Part shown: in pieces, positions 9,236 to 17,980 of the stretch | How the letters are laid out: every line of letters begins with the position of its first letter | How positions within the stretch are numbered: position 1 is the first letter of the stretch | Source: Flavobacteriales bacterium | Lineage (GTDB): Bacteria; Bacteroidota; Bacteroidia; Flavobacteriales_E; Vicingaceae | Direction of reading: 5' to 3' | DNA: 58,323 nt | Assembly: GCA_020635825.1 (NCBI GenBank) | Contig: JACJZA010000017.1 | Location: forward strand, 1 to 58,323 | Program-made: the position numbers and the translations under genes | Notes under the pieces: model-generated | What the model saw: only the letters and a program-made list of their open reading frames with translations | What the model was told of the DNA's origin: nothing | Database searches by the model: none

Positions 9236-10225
9236 TTAATCTTCTATTAATGCCAATGATATTTTTAATTTTTCTACAATTTTATGTGCCACATCTAATG
9301 CATTTGCACCGTCATGAATGCTTACCGGAGGAATGGTATTATTGTTAATAGCATGAGCAAATTGTTGCAATTCTTCTTTAATGGCATTGACCTCTCCAAC
9401 ATCTGGTTTTTCAAAATAAATTTGTTTTTTCCCTTTCCCTTCACCCAAATCAAGCGTGATTGAAAGCGGGTCAGGCTCACCCTCTACATTTTGCATTCTT
9501 ACTATTTCTGCTTGTTTTTCTAAAAAATCAATAGATACATAAGCATCGCGCTGAAACATTCTTGTTTTACGCATATTTTTTAATGATATTCTACTAGCAG
9601 TAACATTTGCCACACAACCATTATCAAACTCTATTCTAGCATTTGCAATATCTGGAGTATCACTAACTACTGCTACTCCACTCGCACTTATTTTTTTAAT
9701 GTTTGATTTTACCACGCTTAAAATAATATCTAAATCGTGAATCATTAAATCTAACACCACAGGAACATCTGTTCCTCTAGGGTTAAATTGAGCCAGACGA
9801 TGTGCTTCAATAAACATAGGAGTACCAATATACGGCAAAGCAGCTGTAAATGCAGGATTAAATCGCTCCACATGTCCTACTTGAACTTTTACATTAGCCT
9901 CTTCTGACAAATCAATTAATTGCTTTGCTTCATCAACTGTGTTGGTAATTGGTTTTTCAATAAAAACATGTTTAGATAGTTTTAAAGATTTAGCAGCACA
10001 ATCGAAATGCGAAAGTGTAGGAGTAACAATATCAACCACATCAACAGCATTAATCAGCTCATCCATATCTTCATAAGCTTTTACTTGAAATTCAGCTTCT
10101 ACTTTTTTGCGATTTTCTTCATCTAAATCAAAAAAACCAACTAATTCAAAGTCAGAAATTTCTTTTAACAAGCGAATATGGATTTTCCCCAAATGACCTG
10201 CACCAATTACACCAATCTTTAACAT
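9236..10225 (-). CDS. Gfo/Idh/MocA-family NAD(P)-dependent oxidoreductase
   Basis: 329 residues. The N-terminal Rossmann fold starts MLKIGVIGAGHLG with the GxGxxG cofactor loop. The family motif EKP appears in HVFIEKPITN at about 93-102, and the C-terminal alpha/beta domain has the conserved His-containing DLMIHDLDII. Such enzymes oxidise or reduce sugars and nucleotide sugars. The position upstream of a sugar-phosphate transferase suggests a UDP-sugar substrate, but the residues seen do not settle it. A 54-nt gap separates it from the lipoprotein gene, so cotranscription is likely. Confidence 0.9.
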   Translation of the reverse strand: MLKIGVIGAGHLGKIHIRLLKEISDFELVGFFDLDEENRKKVEAEFQVKAYEDMDELINAVDVVDIVTPTLSHFDCAAKSLKLSKHVFIEKPITNTVDEAKQLIDLSEEANVKVQVGHVERFNPAFTAALPYIGTPMFIEAHRLAQFNPRGTDVPVVLDLMIHDLDIILSVVKSNIKKISASGVAVVSDTPDIANARIEFDNGCVANVTASRISLKNMRKTRMFQRDAYVSIDFLEKQAEIVRMQNVEGEPDPLSITLDLGEGKGKKQIYFEKPDVGEVNAIKEELQQFAHAINNNTIPPVSIHDGANALDVAHKIVEKLKISLALIED

Positions 10226-10242
10226 GATTTTAAATTTTAGAA

Positions 10243-10250
10243 CAAAGTTA
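10243..10250 (-). promoter_or_regulatory. Candidate -7 element of the Gfo/Idh gene
   Basis: TAACTTTG on the minus strand fits the Bacteroidota sigma-70 -7 consensus TAnnTTTG. It would place the transcript start about 12 nt before the ATG at 10225. No clear TTG is seen at the -33 spacing. Confidence 0.4.
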
Positions 10251-10377
10251 GTTCAATGATAAAAGTTAGTTGTAATTGACATTTTTTATTATTAACAACA
10301 TTATTTTGATAATAACCATTTCAAAGAAGGTAGTAATCCCAATAAATCTTACTTATTTTGCCAACAAATAAAAAGCA

Positions 10378-11028
10378 TTGACCGATACTTACAGACATAA
10401 AGGACAAAGAAAACAACTGGCTGAAATAGTGGCTAAAAAAGGAATTAGCAACGAAGCTGTTCTAAAAGCAATAGAATCAATTCCTCGTCATTTGTTTATT
10501 CCGGATACGGCACTTCACAAATATGCTTACGAAGATAAACCTTTCCCAATTGGTTCGGGCCAAACCATATCACAACCATACACTGTTGCATTTCAAACCG
10601 AAGTATTAGAAATTGAAAAAAGAGATAAAGTTTTAGAAATTGGTACAGGTTCGGGGTATCAAACAGCAGTTTTATTAGAAGTAGGTGCAAAAGTTTTTTC
10701 GATAGAACGACAAAGAGCTTTGTTTGACAGAACCAAAGATTTTTTGCCCAGCATAGGTTACAATACTAAATTATTTTATGGCGACGGATATGCCGGGTTA
10801 CCTGCTTATGCTCCATTCGATAAAATTATTGTTACAGCAGGCGCACCCTACATTCCAAAAGATTTACTTGCTCAATTAAAAGTTGGTGGAATAATGGTGA
10901 TTCCAGTGGGTGAAGATGGTGACCAAATAATGAAAAAAATTACCAAAAAATCTGAAGACTCTTTTGAAATTGAAGACTTAGGTGCTTTTAGATTTGTTCC
11001 GCTTTTAAAAGAAAAAGCTAACGATTAA
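10378..11028 (+). CDS. pcm: Protein-L-isoaspartate O-methyltransferase
   Basis: 216 residues, starting with TTG; a stop sits two codons upstream and there is no in-frame ATG, while the resulting start MTDTYRHKGQRKQL fits Bacteroidota homologues as I remember them. PIMT methylates isoaspartyl residues in damaged proteins so that they can revert to aspartate. Visible: GSGQTISQPYTVA with the catalytic serine, and the SAM-binding motif I LEIGTGSGYQTAVL at about 84-97. truA follows after 43 nt on the same strand. Confidence 0.93.
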   Translation: MTDTYRHKGQRKQLAEIVAKKGISNEAVLKAIESIPRHLFIPDTALHKYAYEDKPFPIGSGQTISQPYTVAFQTEVLEIEKRDKVLEIGTGSGYQTAVLLEVGAKVFSIERQRALFDRTKDFLPSIGYNTKLFYGDGYAGLPAYAPFDKIIVTAGAPYIPKDLLAQLKVGGIMVIPVGEDGDQIMKKITKKSEDSFEIEDLGAFRFVPLLKEKAND

Positions 11029-11071
11029 TACCTAAATCACTTATCATTATTGCTTATTTTTGCTACTCGAA

Positions 11072-11812
11072 ATGAGCAGATACTTTATCCAAATAAAATA
11101 CAAAGGCACTAATTATCATGGTTGGCAAATTCAACCCAATGCCAATTCTGTTCAGGCAGAAATTAATACAGCATTGAACACCCTTTTAAAAGAAAATATT
11201 TCAGTCACTGGTGCAGGAAGAACGGACACCGGTGTACATGCAAAAGATTTTTATGCTCATTTTGATACCCTTACCGAGTTTGATGCTGACGATCTTTGCT
11301 ATAAACTCAATTGTATTTTACCATCAGATATTAGTTGCTCTCGAGTTTTTAAAGTTCAGAATGATTTTCATGCAAGGTTTTCGGCCACTGAAAGAACTTA
11401 CGAATATTGGATATCACTGAATAAAAACCCATTTTTAACTGATGCTGCATATTATTTTCATCAAAAATTAGATGTCAATAAAATGAATGAGGCAGCTAAG
11501 CTGTTAATTCAAAAAACAGATTTTTCCTGCTTTAGCAAAAGTAAAACAGATACTTTTACAAACGATTGTGATATAAGAGAAGCTAATTGGAAAGAAGAAA
11601 ACAATGTGTTAATTTTTACCATTTCAGCCGATCGTTTTTTGCGAAATATGGTAAGAGCAATTGTCGGAACTTTATTAGAAATTGGAATAGGAAAAATGGA
11701 GCCTAATGCAATTACCAGTATTATAGCTTCCAAAAACAGAAGTGATGCCGGAACCAGTGTTCCCGCGCACGGATTATATTTAACAAAAATAAAATACCCT
11801 CAACATGTCTGA
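11072..11812 (+). CDS. truA: tRNA pseudouridine synthase A
   Basis: 246 residues from the ATG at 11072; a TTG at 11060 would add only four residues. TruA forms pseudouridine at positions 38-40 of tRNA anticodon stems. The catalytic aspartate is D52 in GAGRTDTGVHA. The second conserved block DFSCFSK and the RFLRNMVRAIVG motif are present. The last 8 nt overlap the start of the ABC exporter gene, so the two are translationally coupled. Confidence 0.96.
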   Translation: MSRYFIQIKYKGTNYHGWQIQPNANSVQAEINTALNTLLKENISVTGAGRTDTGVHAKDFYAHFDTLTEFDADDLCYKLNCILPSDISCSRVFKVQNDFHARFSATERTYEYWISLNKNPFLTDAAYYFHQKLDVNKMNEAAKLLIQKTDFSCFSKSKTDTFTNDCDIREANWKEENNVLIFTISADRFLRNMVRAIVGTLLEIGIGKMEPNAITSIIASKNRSDAGTSVPAHGLYLTKIKYPQHV

Positions 11813-13574
11813 TAGCGTTTCAGGAAAGGCATTCGACATACCATTATTCAAACGAATAATGGCTTACGTAAAACCTTATAAGGGTATTTTTTACGCTACT
11901 GCTATATTAAGCATCGTATTGGCCTTTATGGCTTGGATTAGACCTGTTTTAATTCAAATTACTATTGATGATAATATCAAAGCATTTGACAAACAAGGAT
12001 TGATAAATATGACGCTATTGGTGATTGGTGTTTTATTAATCGAATCTGTTTTTGAGTACTTTTTCAATTACCTAAGTAACCTATTAGGACAAAATGTAAT
12101 TAGAGATTTGAGAAATCAAGTGTATCAACATGTCATTAATTTTAAGCTTAAACATTTCGATAGAACTCCCATTGGCCAGCTAGTTACCAGAACCGTATCA
12201 GATATTGAAACCATTTCTGAAATGTTTTCAGGAGGAATTATGGTGATTATTGGCGACTTACTTAAAATCATTACCGTTATTACTTATATGTTTTACAAAC
12301 AATGGGATTTAGCTCTAATCACATTAATTCCTATACCTATTTTATTTTTTGCGACTTCCATTTTTAAACGGGTTATTAAAAAAGCATTTCAAGAAGTAAG
12401 AGAACAAGTTTCTCGTTTAAACACTTTTGTGCAAGAACATATAACAGGTATGTCCATCGTTCAGATTTTCAACCGTGAAGAAGTAGAGATGGAACGTTTT
12501 GCTGAAATCAATAAAAAACATCGTGCAGCTCATATCAAAACTGTCTGGGCATATTCTATTTTCTTCCCTGTAGTTGAAATGCTTTCTGCTGCTTCTATTG
12601 CATTATTGGTATGGTATGGTTTCAAAGAAGTAGCTGAACAACACGCTACTCCAGGAGTCATCTTTTCTTTCATCCTCTTTATTTATATGCTTTACAGACC
12701 AATCCGACAGTTAGCCGACCGATTTAATACCTTACAAATGGGAATGGTAAGTTCCGAAAGGGTTTTTAAAGTATTAGATACTGTTTCGACCATTGAAAAC
12801 AATGGATGCCTTACCCCTACAAATCTTACCGGAAACATTGAATTTAAAAACGTTTGGTTTGCATATCTTGATGAAGATTGGGTTTTAAAAAACATTTCTT
12901 TTCAAGTAAACAAAGGAGAATCGTTAGCATTAGTTGGAGCTACCGGTGCAGGAAAATCTTCCATTATTAATTTATTGGGACGATATTACGAAATCAATAA
13001 AGGAGAAATAACCATTGACAACATTAATGTAAACGATTTCGAATTGGGTCATCTTAGAAAAATCATGTCGATTGTACTTCAAGATGTTTTCCTTTTCTCC
13101 GACTCCATCTACAATAACATTACTCTTTACAGCCAAGAAATTACCAAAGAACAAGTAATTGAAGCTTCTAAAAAAATTGGTGCTCATGATTTTATTATGG
13201 AATTACCAAATGGTTATGAGTATAATGTGAAAGAAAGAGGTGCATTGTTATCAGTTGGTCAGAGACAGCTAATCTCTTTTATTAGAGCCTATGTTCATCA
13301 ACCTGAAATTTTAATATTAGATGAAGCTACCTCTTCTATTGACAGTGAATCGGAAAGATTAATACAACATGCTACCGATGTGATTACCAAAAACAGAACT
13401 TCTATTATTGTTGCTCATCGATTAAGCACTATAAAAAATGCATCAAAAATTATGGTCATAGAAAAAGGAGAAATTGTGGAATCCGGTAATCATAACCAGC
13501 TCATTCAACAAAATGGGTATTACAAAAAACTGTATGATTATCAATTTAAAAATCAGGTAGAAGAGGCACAATAA
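11805..13574 (+). CDS. ABC-type multidrug/lipid exporter, fused permease and ATPase
   Basis: 589 residues, a half-transporter of the MsbA/LmrA/BmrA type that would work as a homodimer in the inner membrane. Six transmembrane helices fill about 1-320. The ATPase domain has Walker A GATGAGKSS at 378-386, signature LSVGQRQ near 482 in place of the usual LSGGQ, Walker B ILILDEATSSID near 502 and the switch histidine in VAHRLST near 537. The substrate cannot be inferred. It overlaps truA by 8 nt and is followed by a lipoprotein gene after 34 nt. Confidence 0.92.
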   Translation: MSDSVSGKAFDIPLFKRIMAYVKPYKGIFYATAILSIVLAFMAWIRPVLIQITIDDNIKAFDKQGLINMTLLVIGVLLIESVFEYFFNYLSNLLGQNVIRDLRNQVYQHVINFKLKHFDRTPIGQLVTRTVSDIETISEMFSGGIMVIIGDLLKIITVITYMFYKQWDLALITLIPIPILFFATSIFKRVIKKAFQEVREQVSRLNTFVQEHITGMSIVQIFNREEVEMERFAEINKKHRAAHIKTVWAYSIFFPVVEMLSAASIALLVWYGFKEVAEQHATPGVIFSFILFIYMLYRPIRQLADRFNTLQMGMVSSERVFKVLDTVSTIENNGCLTPTNLTGNIEFKNVWFAYLDEDWVLKNISFQVNKGESLALVGATGAGKSSIINLLGRYYEINKGEITIDNINVNDFELGHLRKIMSIVLQDVFLFSDSIYNNITLYSQEITKEQVIEASKKIGAHDFIMELPNGYEYNVKERGALLSVGQRQLISFIRAYVHQPEILILDEATSSIDSESERLIQHATDVITKNRTSIIVAHRLSTIKNASKIMVIEKGEIVESGNHNQLIQQNGYYKKLYDYQFKNQVEEAQ

Positions 13575-13608
13575 ACAAGTTGGATATTAAGTTTATATTT
13601 GCATTGAA

Positions 13609-15069
13609 GTGAAAAAAATTACCGGCATATTCATTCTTATTTTAGCAATTGTCTTTGCTTTTTCTTGTCGAAAAGATGAGATCATAACTGATTCATCTGC
13701 CAAGCTTAATTTTTCTACTGACACGTTGGTTATTGATACTGTTTTTACAACTATAGGTTCAACAACCAAGAGATTAATGGTTTACAACCGAAACAATCAA
13801 AAAATTAATATTTCCAGTATTTCATTAGATGGTGGACAAGGTTCTCAATTTAGAATAAATGTTGATGGTACATCAGGAAATATTCATAACGATATTGAGA
13901 TTGAAGCCAACGATAGTATTTTTATTTTTATTGAAGTAACCATAGACCCCACATCAGGAAATAATCCTTTTGTTGTCGAAGAAACTTTGCGTTTTATCAC
14001 CAATGGCAACAACCAAACGGTTACTTTACTCGCTTGGGGACAAGATGCTCATTATTTTACTCCAAAAGTATTTCCAATTAATGGACTACCTGACTATTCA
14101 TGTTTAGATGGCAATTGTGACACCACTCTTACACCAGTTAACATGACTTGGACCAATGATAAACCTTATGTTATTTACGGTTATCTGGTAATCGACGAAA
14201 ATGATGTGCTAAATATTGATCCCGGTGTTAGAGTTCATTTATACAATGGCTCAGGTATTTGGGTATATGAAGGTGGTAATTTAAATATCAATGGAACAAA
14301 AAACGATCCTGTTACTTTTCAGGGTACAAGATTAGATTACTCATTTCAGGATGTACCCGGACAATGGGACAGAATATGGATAAATGAAGGAAGTACTAAC
14401 AATGTATTTAACTATGCTATTATTAAAAACGCTTACATTGGAATACAAGCTGAAACACTTCCTTTTCAACCTACCACAGCAATTAGTACTAACAAATTAA
14501 TTTTAAACGATTGTGAAATCCACAATAGTTCAGCTGTAGGGATTTTAGCAACTAACTATCAAATAGATGCTACCAATTCTTTAATTACTAATTGTGGGCA
14601 GTATAATTTTCTGGTAACCGGTGGAGGAAACTACCATTTTAACCACACCACCATTGCTAATTTTTGGGAAGATGGGACGCGCGAAACACCAGCTGTTTAT
14701 ATGCAAAATTATTATGCCGACATTAATGGAAATACTCAAATAAGAGATATTGATTCTGCTGTGTTTACGAATTGTATTATTGACGGAAATATAGATAATG
14801 AATTAGAATTTGTAGGAGCTTCGCCGGGAAATATTTATTATCAATTCAACTATTCAATATTGAAAACCACAGCAAGTACAGCTTCATCTAGTTACAATAA
14901 TGTAATTCAAAACCCTGGAGCTGCTAATTTTGCAGACACCCAAAACCACGATTACCATTTAAGTGGTGGTTCTGCTGCTATTAATAACGGAATTGCTACA
15001 AGTGTTACTCTCGACCACGATGGTGTGAGCAGAAATAATCCTCCTGATATTGGAGCTTATGAGTATTAG
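13609..15069 (+). CDS. Lipoprotein with right-handed beta-helix repeats
   Basis: 486 residues, GTG start giving MKKITGIFILILAIVFAFSC, a lipoprotein signal with C20. An N-terminal immunoglobulin-like region (about 30-150, with the NISSISLDGGQGSQFRINV pattern) precedes a parallel beta-helix (about 180-440) with repeated asparagine-rich turns such as LNINGTKNDPVTFQG. The end, NPPDIGAYEY, is the closing motif common in Bacteroidota polysaccharide-lyase-like beta-helix proteins. No catalytic residues are recognisable. It is probably surface-exposed. The following gene overlaps it by 11 nt. Confidence 0.85.
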   Translation: MKKITGIFILILAIVFAFSCRKDEIITDSSAKLNFSTDTLVIDTVFTTIGSTTKRLMVYNRNNQKINISSISLDGGQGSQFRINVDGTSGNIHNDIEIEANDSIFIFIEVTIDPTSGNNPFVVEETLRFITNGNNQTVTLLAWGQDAHYFTPKVFPINGLPDYSCLDGNCDTTLTPVNMTWTNDKPYVIYGYLVIDENDVLNIDPGVRVHLYNGSGIWVYEGGNLNINGTKNDPVTFQGTRLDYSFQDVPGQWDRIWINEGSTNNVFNYAIIKNAYIGIQAETLPFQPTTAISTNKLILNDCEIHNSSAVGILATNYQIDATNSLITNCGQYNFLVTGGGNYHFNHTTIANFWEDGTRETPAVYMQNYYADINGNTQIRDIDSAVFTNCIIDGNIDNELEFVGASPGNIYYQFNYSILKTTASTASSSYNNVIQNPGAANFADTQNHDYHLSGGSAAINNGIATSVTLDHDGVSRNNPPDIGAYEY

Positions 15070-15574
15070 ATTGTTTCAAATATTACTTTTTATTTTTTCT
15101 ATAAATAATGTTTTATCTCAAACAATATCAGGTAAAATTATTGATGCTAAAAGACTTGAACCAGTTCAATATTCTGAAGTAACACTTTATGATTCTAATT
15201 CAGTAATTATTCAAATAGTACATACCGATTCTAATAACCATTTTCATTTTAGCAATATTCCTAAGGGAGTCTATTATATTAACTTTATTAGTCCGCTATA
15301 TATTAACTTGTCAATTACTAATATTCTATTAGACACTTCTGATATTAACCTCAATAATATCAGTTTATTTGAAGGTAAATATCAAGCCTGTGGTGTCAAA
15401 AAAAATGGTAATAGAACCTCTCCTTTTTCAACCAGAAATAAAGGTTTAATAAAGAGTAAAAAAGGCTATCTTGTTATTAAAAATTCGATTAATAATAAAA
15501 AAGTAACCTATAAAATCTTAGGAGAGAATAGCATCGAAATTGAATACAAAGAATTAATTCAGTCTCAAGAATAA
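15059..15574 (+). CDS. Secreted protein with carboxypeptidase-regulatory-like domain
   Basis: 171 residues from the ATG at 15059, which lies inside the end of the upstream lipoprotein gene. A signal peptide (MSIRLFQILLFIFSINNVLS) is followed by a CarboxypepD_reg-like beta-sandwich at about 22-105 (TISGKIIDAKRLEPVQYSEV, then NIPKGVYYINF). In this phylum the domain usually heads TonB-dependent receptors, but here it stands alone with a basic, lysine-rich tail after residue 110. The function is unknown. It converges on the acyl-CoA reductase gene with a 22-nt gap and no obvious hairpin between them. Confidence 0.8.
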   Translation: MSIRLFQILLFIFSINNVLSQTISGKIIDAKRLEPVQYSEVTLYDSNSVIIQIVHTDSNNHFHFSNIPKGVYYINFISPLYINLSITNILLDTSDINLNNISLFEGKYQACGVKKNGNRTSPFSTRNKGLIKSKKGYLVIKNSINNKKVTYKILGENSIEIEYKELIQSQE

Positions 15575-15596
15575 TATATCTTTCAACCTTAATCTT

Positions 15597-16652
15597 CTAA
15601 TTCTTAACCAAAAACTCCATTGTATCTACCCCATCAGCATAATCCCATAATTCTGGTTGTTGAGCTTGTCCAAACTTAATTGAGCTAAGTTCAGCATTAT
15701 TCGAAACCACACATTGGATATTTTCTTGTTCAGCTTTTAATTGTTCTTTTACTTCATCCAAAGAATTGTAATACTCATAATACAAAACTGCTACAGGCGA
15801 ACTCAAAGTTTTATCTTCTTTTAACAATAAAAAGTTATTGTCTAATAATTGATGATTACCCAATAAAAAAACTGCTTTGTTATAATCATAATTATTAGCA
15901 TATTTATTATTGTCTATAATATCTTTAAAGTCATCAAAAATGGCTTCAAAAAAAGTCTTGAAATCATAATTTTCAGGAACATATAATTTAGAAACATTCC
16001 TACAACCCAATCCGAAATATTGAAAAATATCTTTACCCAAAGCTTTTAATTCTTCGGTAGAATCATTCTCGGTAATTACTGCTACCGAATTCCTATTTTT
16101 TCGGATTATGTTGGGATATTTTCCAAAATAATAATCAAAATAACGTGCCGTATTATTACTTCCAGTTGCAATCACCACATCAAAGTTTTCCAACTTTTCA
16201 ACTAACTTTATTTTATTGCTAAAATCTGATTCAATAGCAATTAAAATCTCAGCTATTTTTTTAATCAATGTACTATCTTCCGAAGATGTTTTTGCCACCA
16301 ATTCATTTCCTGAAATCAACACAGTTAAAAAATCATGAAATCCAACCAATGGAATATTACCTGCCATAATAACTCCCACTTTTTTCGACTGCTCTTTTGA
16401 TAAGTCATAACGAGATAACCATTTTTCTAACTTATCTCTCTGTAACATACTAGAAATAGCATCAATTGCATCCAACACAAATCGCTTCGTAAACCATCCG
16501 TTTAATGCCTTTTGTCTGTCTATTAAATAGTTAAAATCTTCGTAGAACTGTTCGTTCAATTTTTCCATCTCATTCAATTTCTCTTGACTTTTAAACTGAC
16601 TTAAAAATCTTCCTAATTCTACAAAAGCATTTATTCTTTTATCTAAACTCAT
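15597..16652 (-). CDS. LuxC-family acyl-CoA reductase
   Basis: 351 residues. LuxC-type proteins reduce acyl-CoA or acyl thioesters to aldehydes through a cysteine thioester with NADPH. The candidate nucleophile is C217 in FGLGCRNVSKLYVP. The cofactor region has GVIMAGNIPLVGFHDFL at about 93-109 and ATGSNNTARYF near 162. It is shorter than Vibrio LuxC (about 480) but matches the compact Bacteroidota form. The gene diverges from a two-cluster ferredoxin with a 45-nt gap holding interlocked -7 boxes. No luxAB or luxD is nearby, so bioluminescence is not implied. Confidence 0.88.
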   Translation of the reverse strand: MSLDKRINAFVELGRFLSQFKSQEKLNEMEKLNEQFYEDFNYLIDRQKALNGWFTKRFVLDAIDAISSMLQRDKLEKWLSRYDLSKEQSKKVGVIMAGNIPLVGFHDFLTVLISGNELVAKTSSEDSTLIKKIAEILIAIESDFSNKIKLVEKLENFDVVIATGSNNTARYFDYYFGKYPNIIRKNRNSVAVITENDSTEELKALGKDIFQYFGLGCRNVSKLYVPENYDFKTFFEAIFDDFKDIIDNNKYANNYDYNKAVFLLGNHQLLDNNFLLLKEDKTLSSPVAVLYYEYYNSLDEVKEQLKAEQENIQCVVSNNAELSSIKFGQAQQPELWDYADGVDTMEFLVKN

Positions 16653-16657
16653 TTTAG

Positions 16658-16665
16658 TACATTTG
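16658..16665 (+). promoter_or_regulatory. Candidate -7 element of the ferredoxin gene
   Basis: TACATTTG fits TAnnTTTG and predicts a transcript start near 16671, about 27 nt before the ferredoxin ATG. Confidence 0.5.
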
Positions 16666-16668
16666 CTG

Positions 16669-16676
16669 CAAAATTA
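16669..16676 (-). promoter_or_regulatory. Candidate -7 element of the acyl-CoA reductase gene
   Basis: TAATTTTG on the minus strand lies 3 nt from the plus-strand -7 box of the ferredoxin gene. The two promoters would face away from each other with overlapping polymerase footprints. Confidence 0.45.
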
Positions 16677-16697
16677 CAAACATTAAATTTTATAACG

Positions 16698-17045
16698 ATG
16701 GCAATTATTATTACTGATGAATGTATTAATTGTGGGGCTTGTGAACCTGAATGTCCAAACAATGCAATTTACGAAGGTGGTGATGAGTGGAGAGTGAGCG
16801 ATGGTACGTCCGTTTCAGGTAGTTATCAATTAATGAGTGGTGCTAGTATCGATGCTGATGCGACTCAAGAACCTGTAAGTATGGATTATTACTATATCGT
16901 TCCAGATAAATGTACTGAATGTAAAGGTTTCCATGACGAACCTCAATGTGCTGCTGTTTGTCCGGTAGATTGTTGTGTTGATGATGAAGACGTTAGAGAA
17001 TCAGAAGCTGAATTATTAGCTAAAAAAGATAAATTACACTTATAA
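16698..17045 (+). CDS. Two-[4Fe-4S] ferredoxin
   Basis: 115 residues. Cysteines C9, C12, C15 and C19 form the first CxxCxxCxxxCP motif. C72, C75, C84 and C88 form the second, which has the 8-residue insert seen in the Allochromatium-type ferredoxin family. Extra cysteines C92 and C93 follow. The region between the motifs (about 25-65) is longer than in clostridial ferredoxins. It is a cytoplasmic low-potential electron carrier. Divergence from the LuxC-like reductase is a recurring arrangement in Bacteroidota and hints at linked expression. Confidence 0.92.
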   Translation: MAIIITDECINCGACEPECPNNAIYEGGDEWRVSDGTSVSGSYQLMSGASIDADATQEPVSMDYYYIVPDKCTECKGFHDEPQCAAVCPVDCCVDDEDVRESEAELLAKKDKLHL

Positions 17046-17071
17046 TTTAAAAGTGGTACAATATTCGTTTC

Positions 17072-17107
17072 AAAAAACCGTGTATCATTTGCACGGTTTT
17101 TTATTTT
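17072..17107 (+). terminator. Intrinsic terminator of the ferredoxin gene
   Basis: An 11-bp stem (AAAAAACCGTG with its complement) and a 9-nt loop run into a T-rich tail. The A tract on the other side makes it potentially bidirectional. Confidence 0.85.
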
Positions 17108-17113
17108 TAACCC

Positions 17114-17980
17114 ATGTATAAAAGTTGTTTTTACATATTGTTTTTTGGATTTAGCATTTCATTATTTGCTCAAAATAAATCTTTAAAAGATTATGAAAAA
17201 GAATTGAATGAATTAAGCCTAGAGATAGTAAACAACGACAGCGATAAAAGTAAATACAAAGCCAATGAAGAATTCAAATCCTTATTATTGGAAGTATTGA
17301 ATATGAAAGGCTCTTTTGAATATGAATTTAAAAAAATTCAAGCCATTAGTATTTTAAAATCGAACGAAACCATCAAACTTTATAACTGGGCTATTCCTAA
17401 AAAAGATGAGACTTTTGAATACTGTGCATTTTTACAAATTAAAACTGACAAGGACACCTACAAAATTGTAGAGTTTACGGACAAATCAGACGAGATTAGT
17501 AAACCTGAAACAAAAACACTGAGCAACAAAAACTGGTATGGTGCTTTATACTACAACATTATTTATGATAAAAAGCTAGGGAAAGACACCTACACTCTTT
17601 TGGGTTGGGATGGACATTATAATTTAGCCAACAGAAAAATTATTGATGTAATGACTGTTTCCAGTAATGGAAGTGTACGATTTGGTTCTCCTATTCTAAA
17701 GTTAGGTAAAAAGGCTCAACGTAGAGTCATTTTTACTTACTCAGAAACTGCAGTGATGTCATTAAAATACCACGAAAAAGACAAAAGAATTGTTTTCGAC
17801 TACTTAGTACCAACTGCTTCTAATTTAGCAGGGGTGTTTGAGTATTATGGTCCATCATTAAATCGTTTTGATGCATTTGTAATCGATAAAGGAAAATGGG
17901 TTTACCAGCAAGATGTAGACATTCAAATGAATAGAAATTTGAAAGATAATTTTTGGAAAGACCCTAAAGGAGATAATTAA
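17114..17980 (+). CDS. Secreted protein of unknown function
   Basis: 288 residues. The signal peptide MYKSCFYILFFGFSISLFAQ is followed by a helical segment rich in Lys and Glu (about 25-75) and a beta-rich remainder containing WYGALYYNIIYDKK and LLGWDGHYNLANRKIIDV. It ends in DNFWKDPKGDN. I take it for a conserved but uncharacterised periplasmic or surface protein of this phylum. The start lies 7 nt after the ferredoxin terminator. It converges on the lycopene cyclase gene, overlapping by 4 nt. Confidence 0.75.
   Translation: MYKSCFYILFFGFSISLFAQNKSLKDYEKELNELSLEIVNNDSDKSKYKANEEFKSLLLEVLNMKGSFEYEFKKIQAISILKSNETIKLYNWAIPKKDETFEYCAFLQIKTDKDTYKIVEFTDKSDEISKPETKTLSNKNWYGALYYNIIYDKKLGKDTYTLLGWDGHYNLANRKIIDVMTVSSNGSVRFGSPILKLGKKAQRRVIFTYSETAVMSLKYHEKDKRIVFDYLVPTASNLAGVFEYYGPSLNRFDAFVIDKGKWVYQQDVDIQMNRNLKDNFWKDPKGDN

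Noticed and set aside
10226..10377. tRNA or small RNA gene between the divergent Gfo/Idh and pcm genes
   Set aside because: No cloverleaf or strong hairpin; the stretch is A/T-rich with only a -7-like box.
15597..17045. Bioluminescence (lux) locus
   Set aside because: Only a LuxC-like reductase and a ferredoxin are present; luxA, luxB, luxD and luxE are missing.
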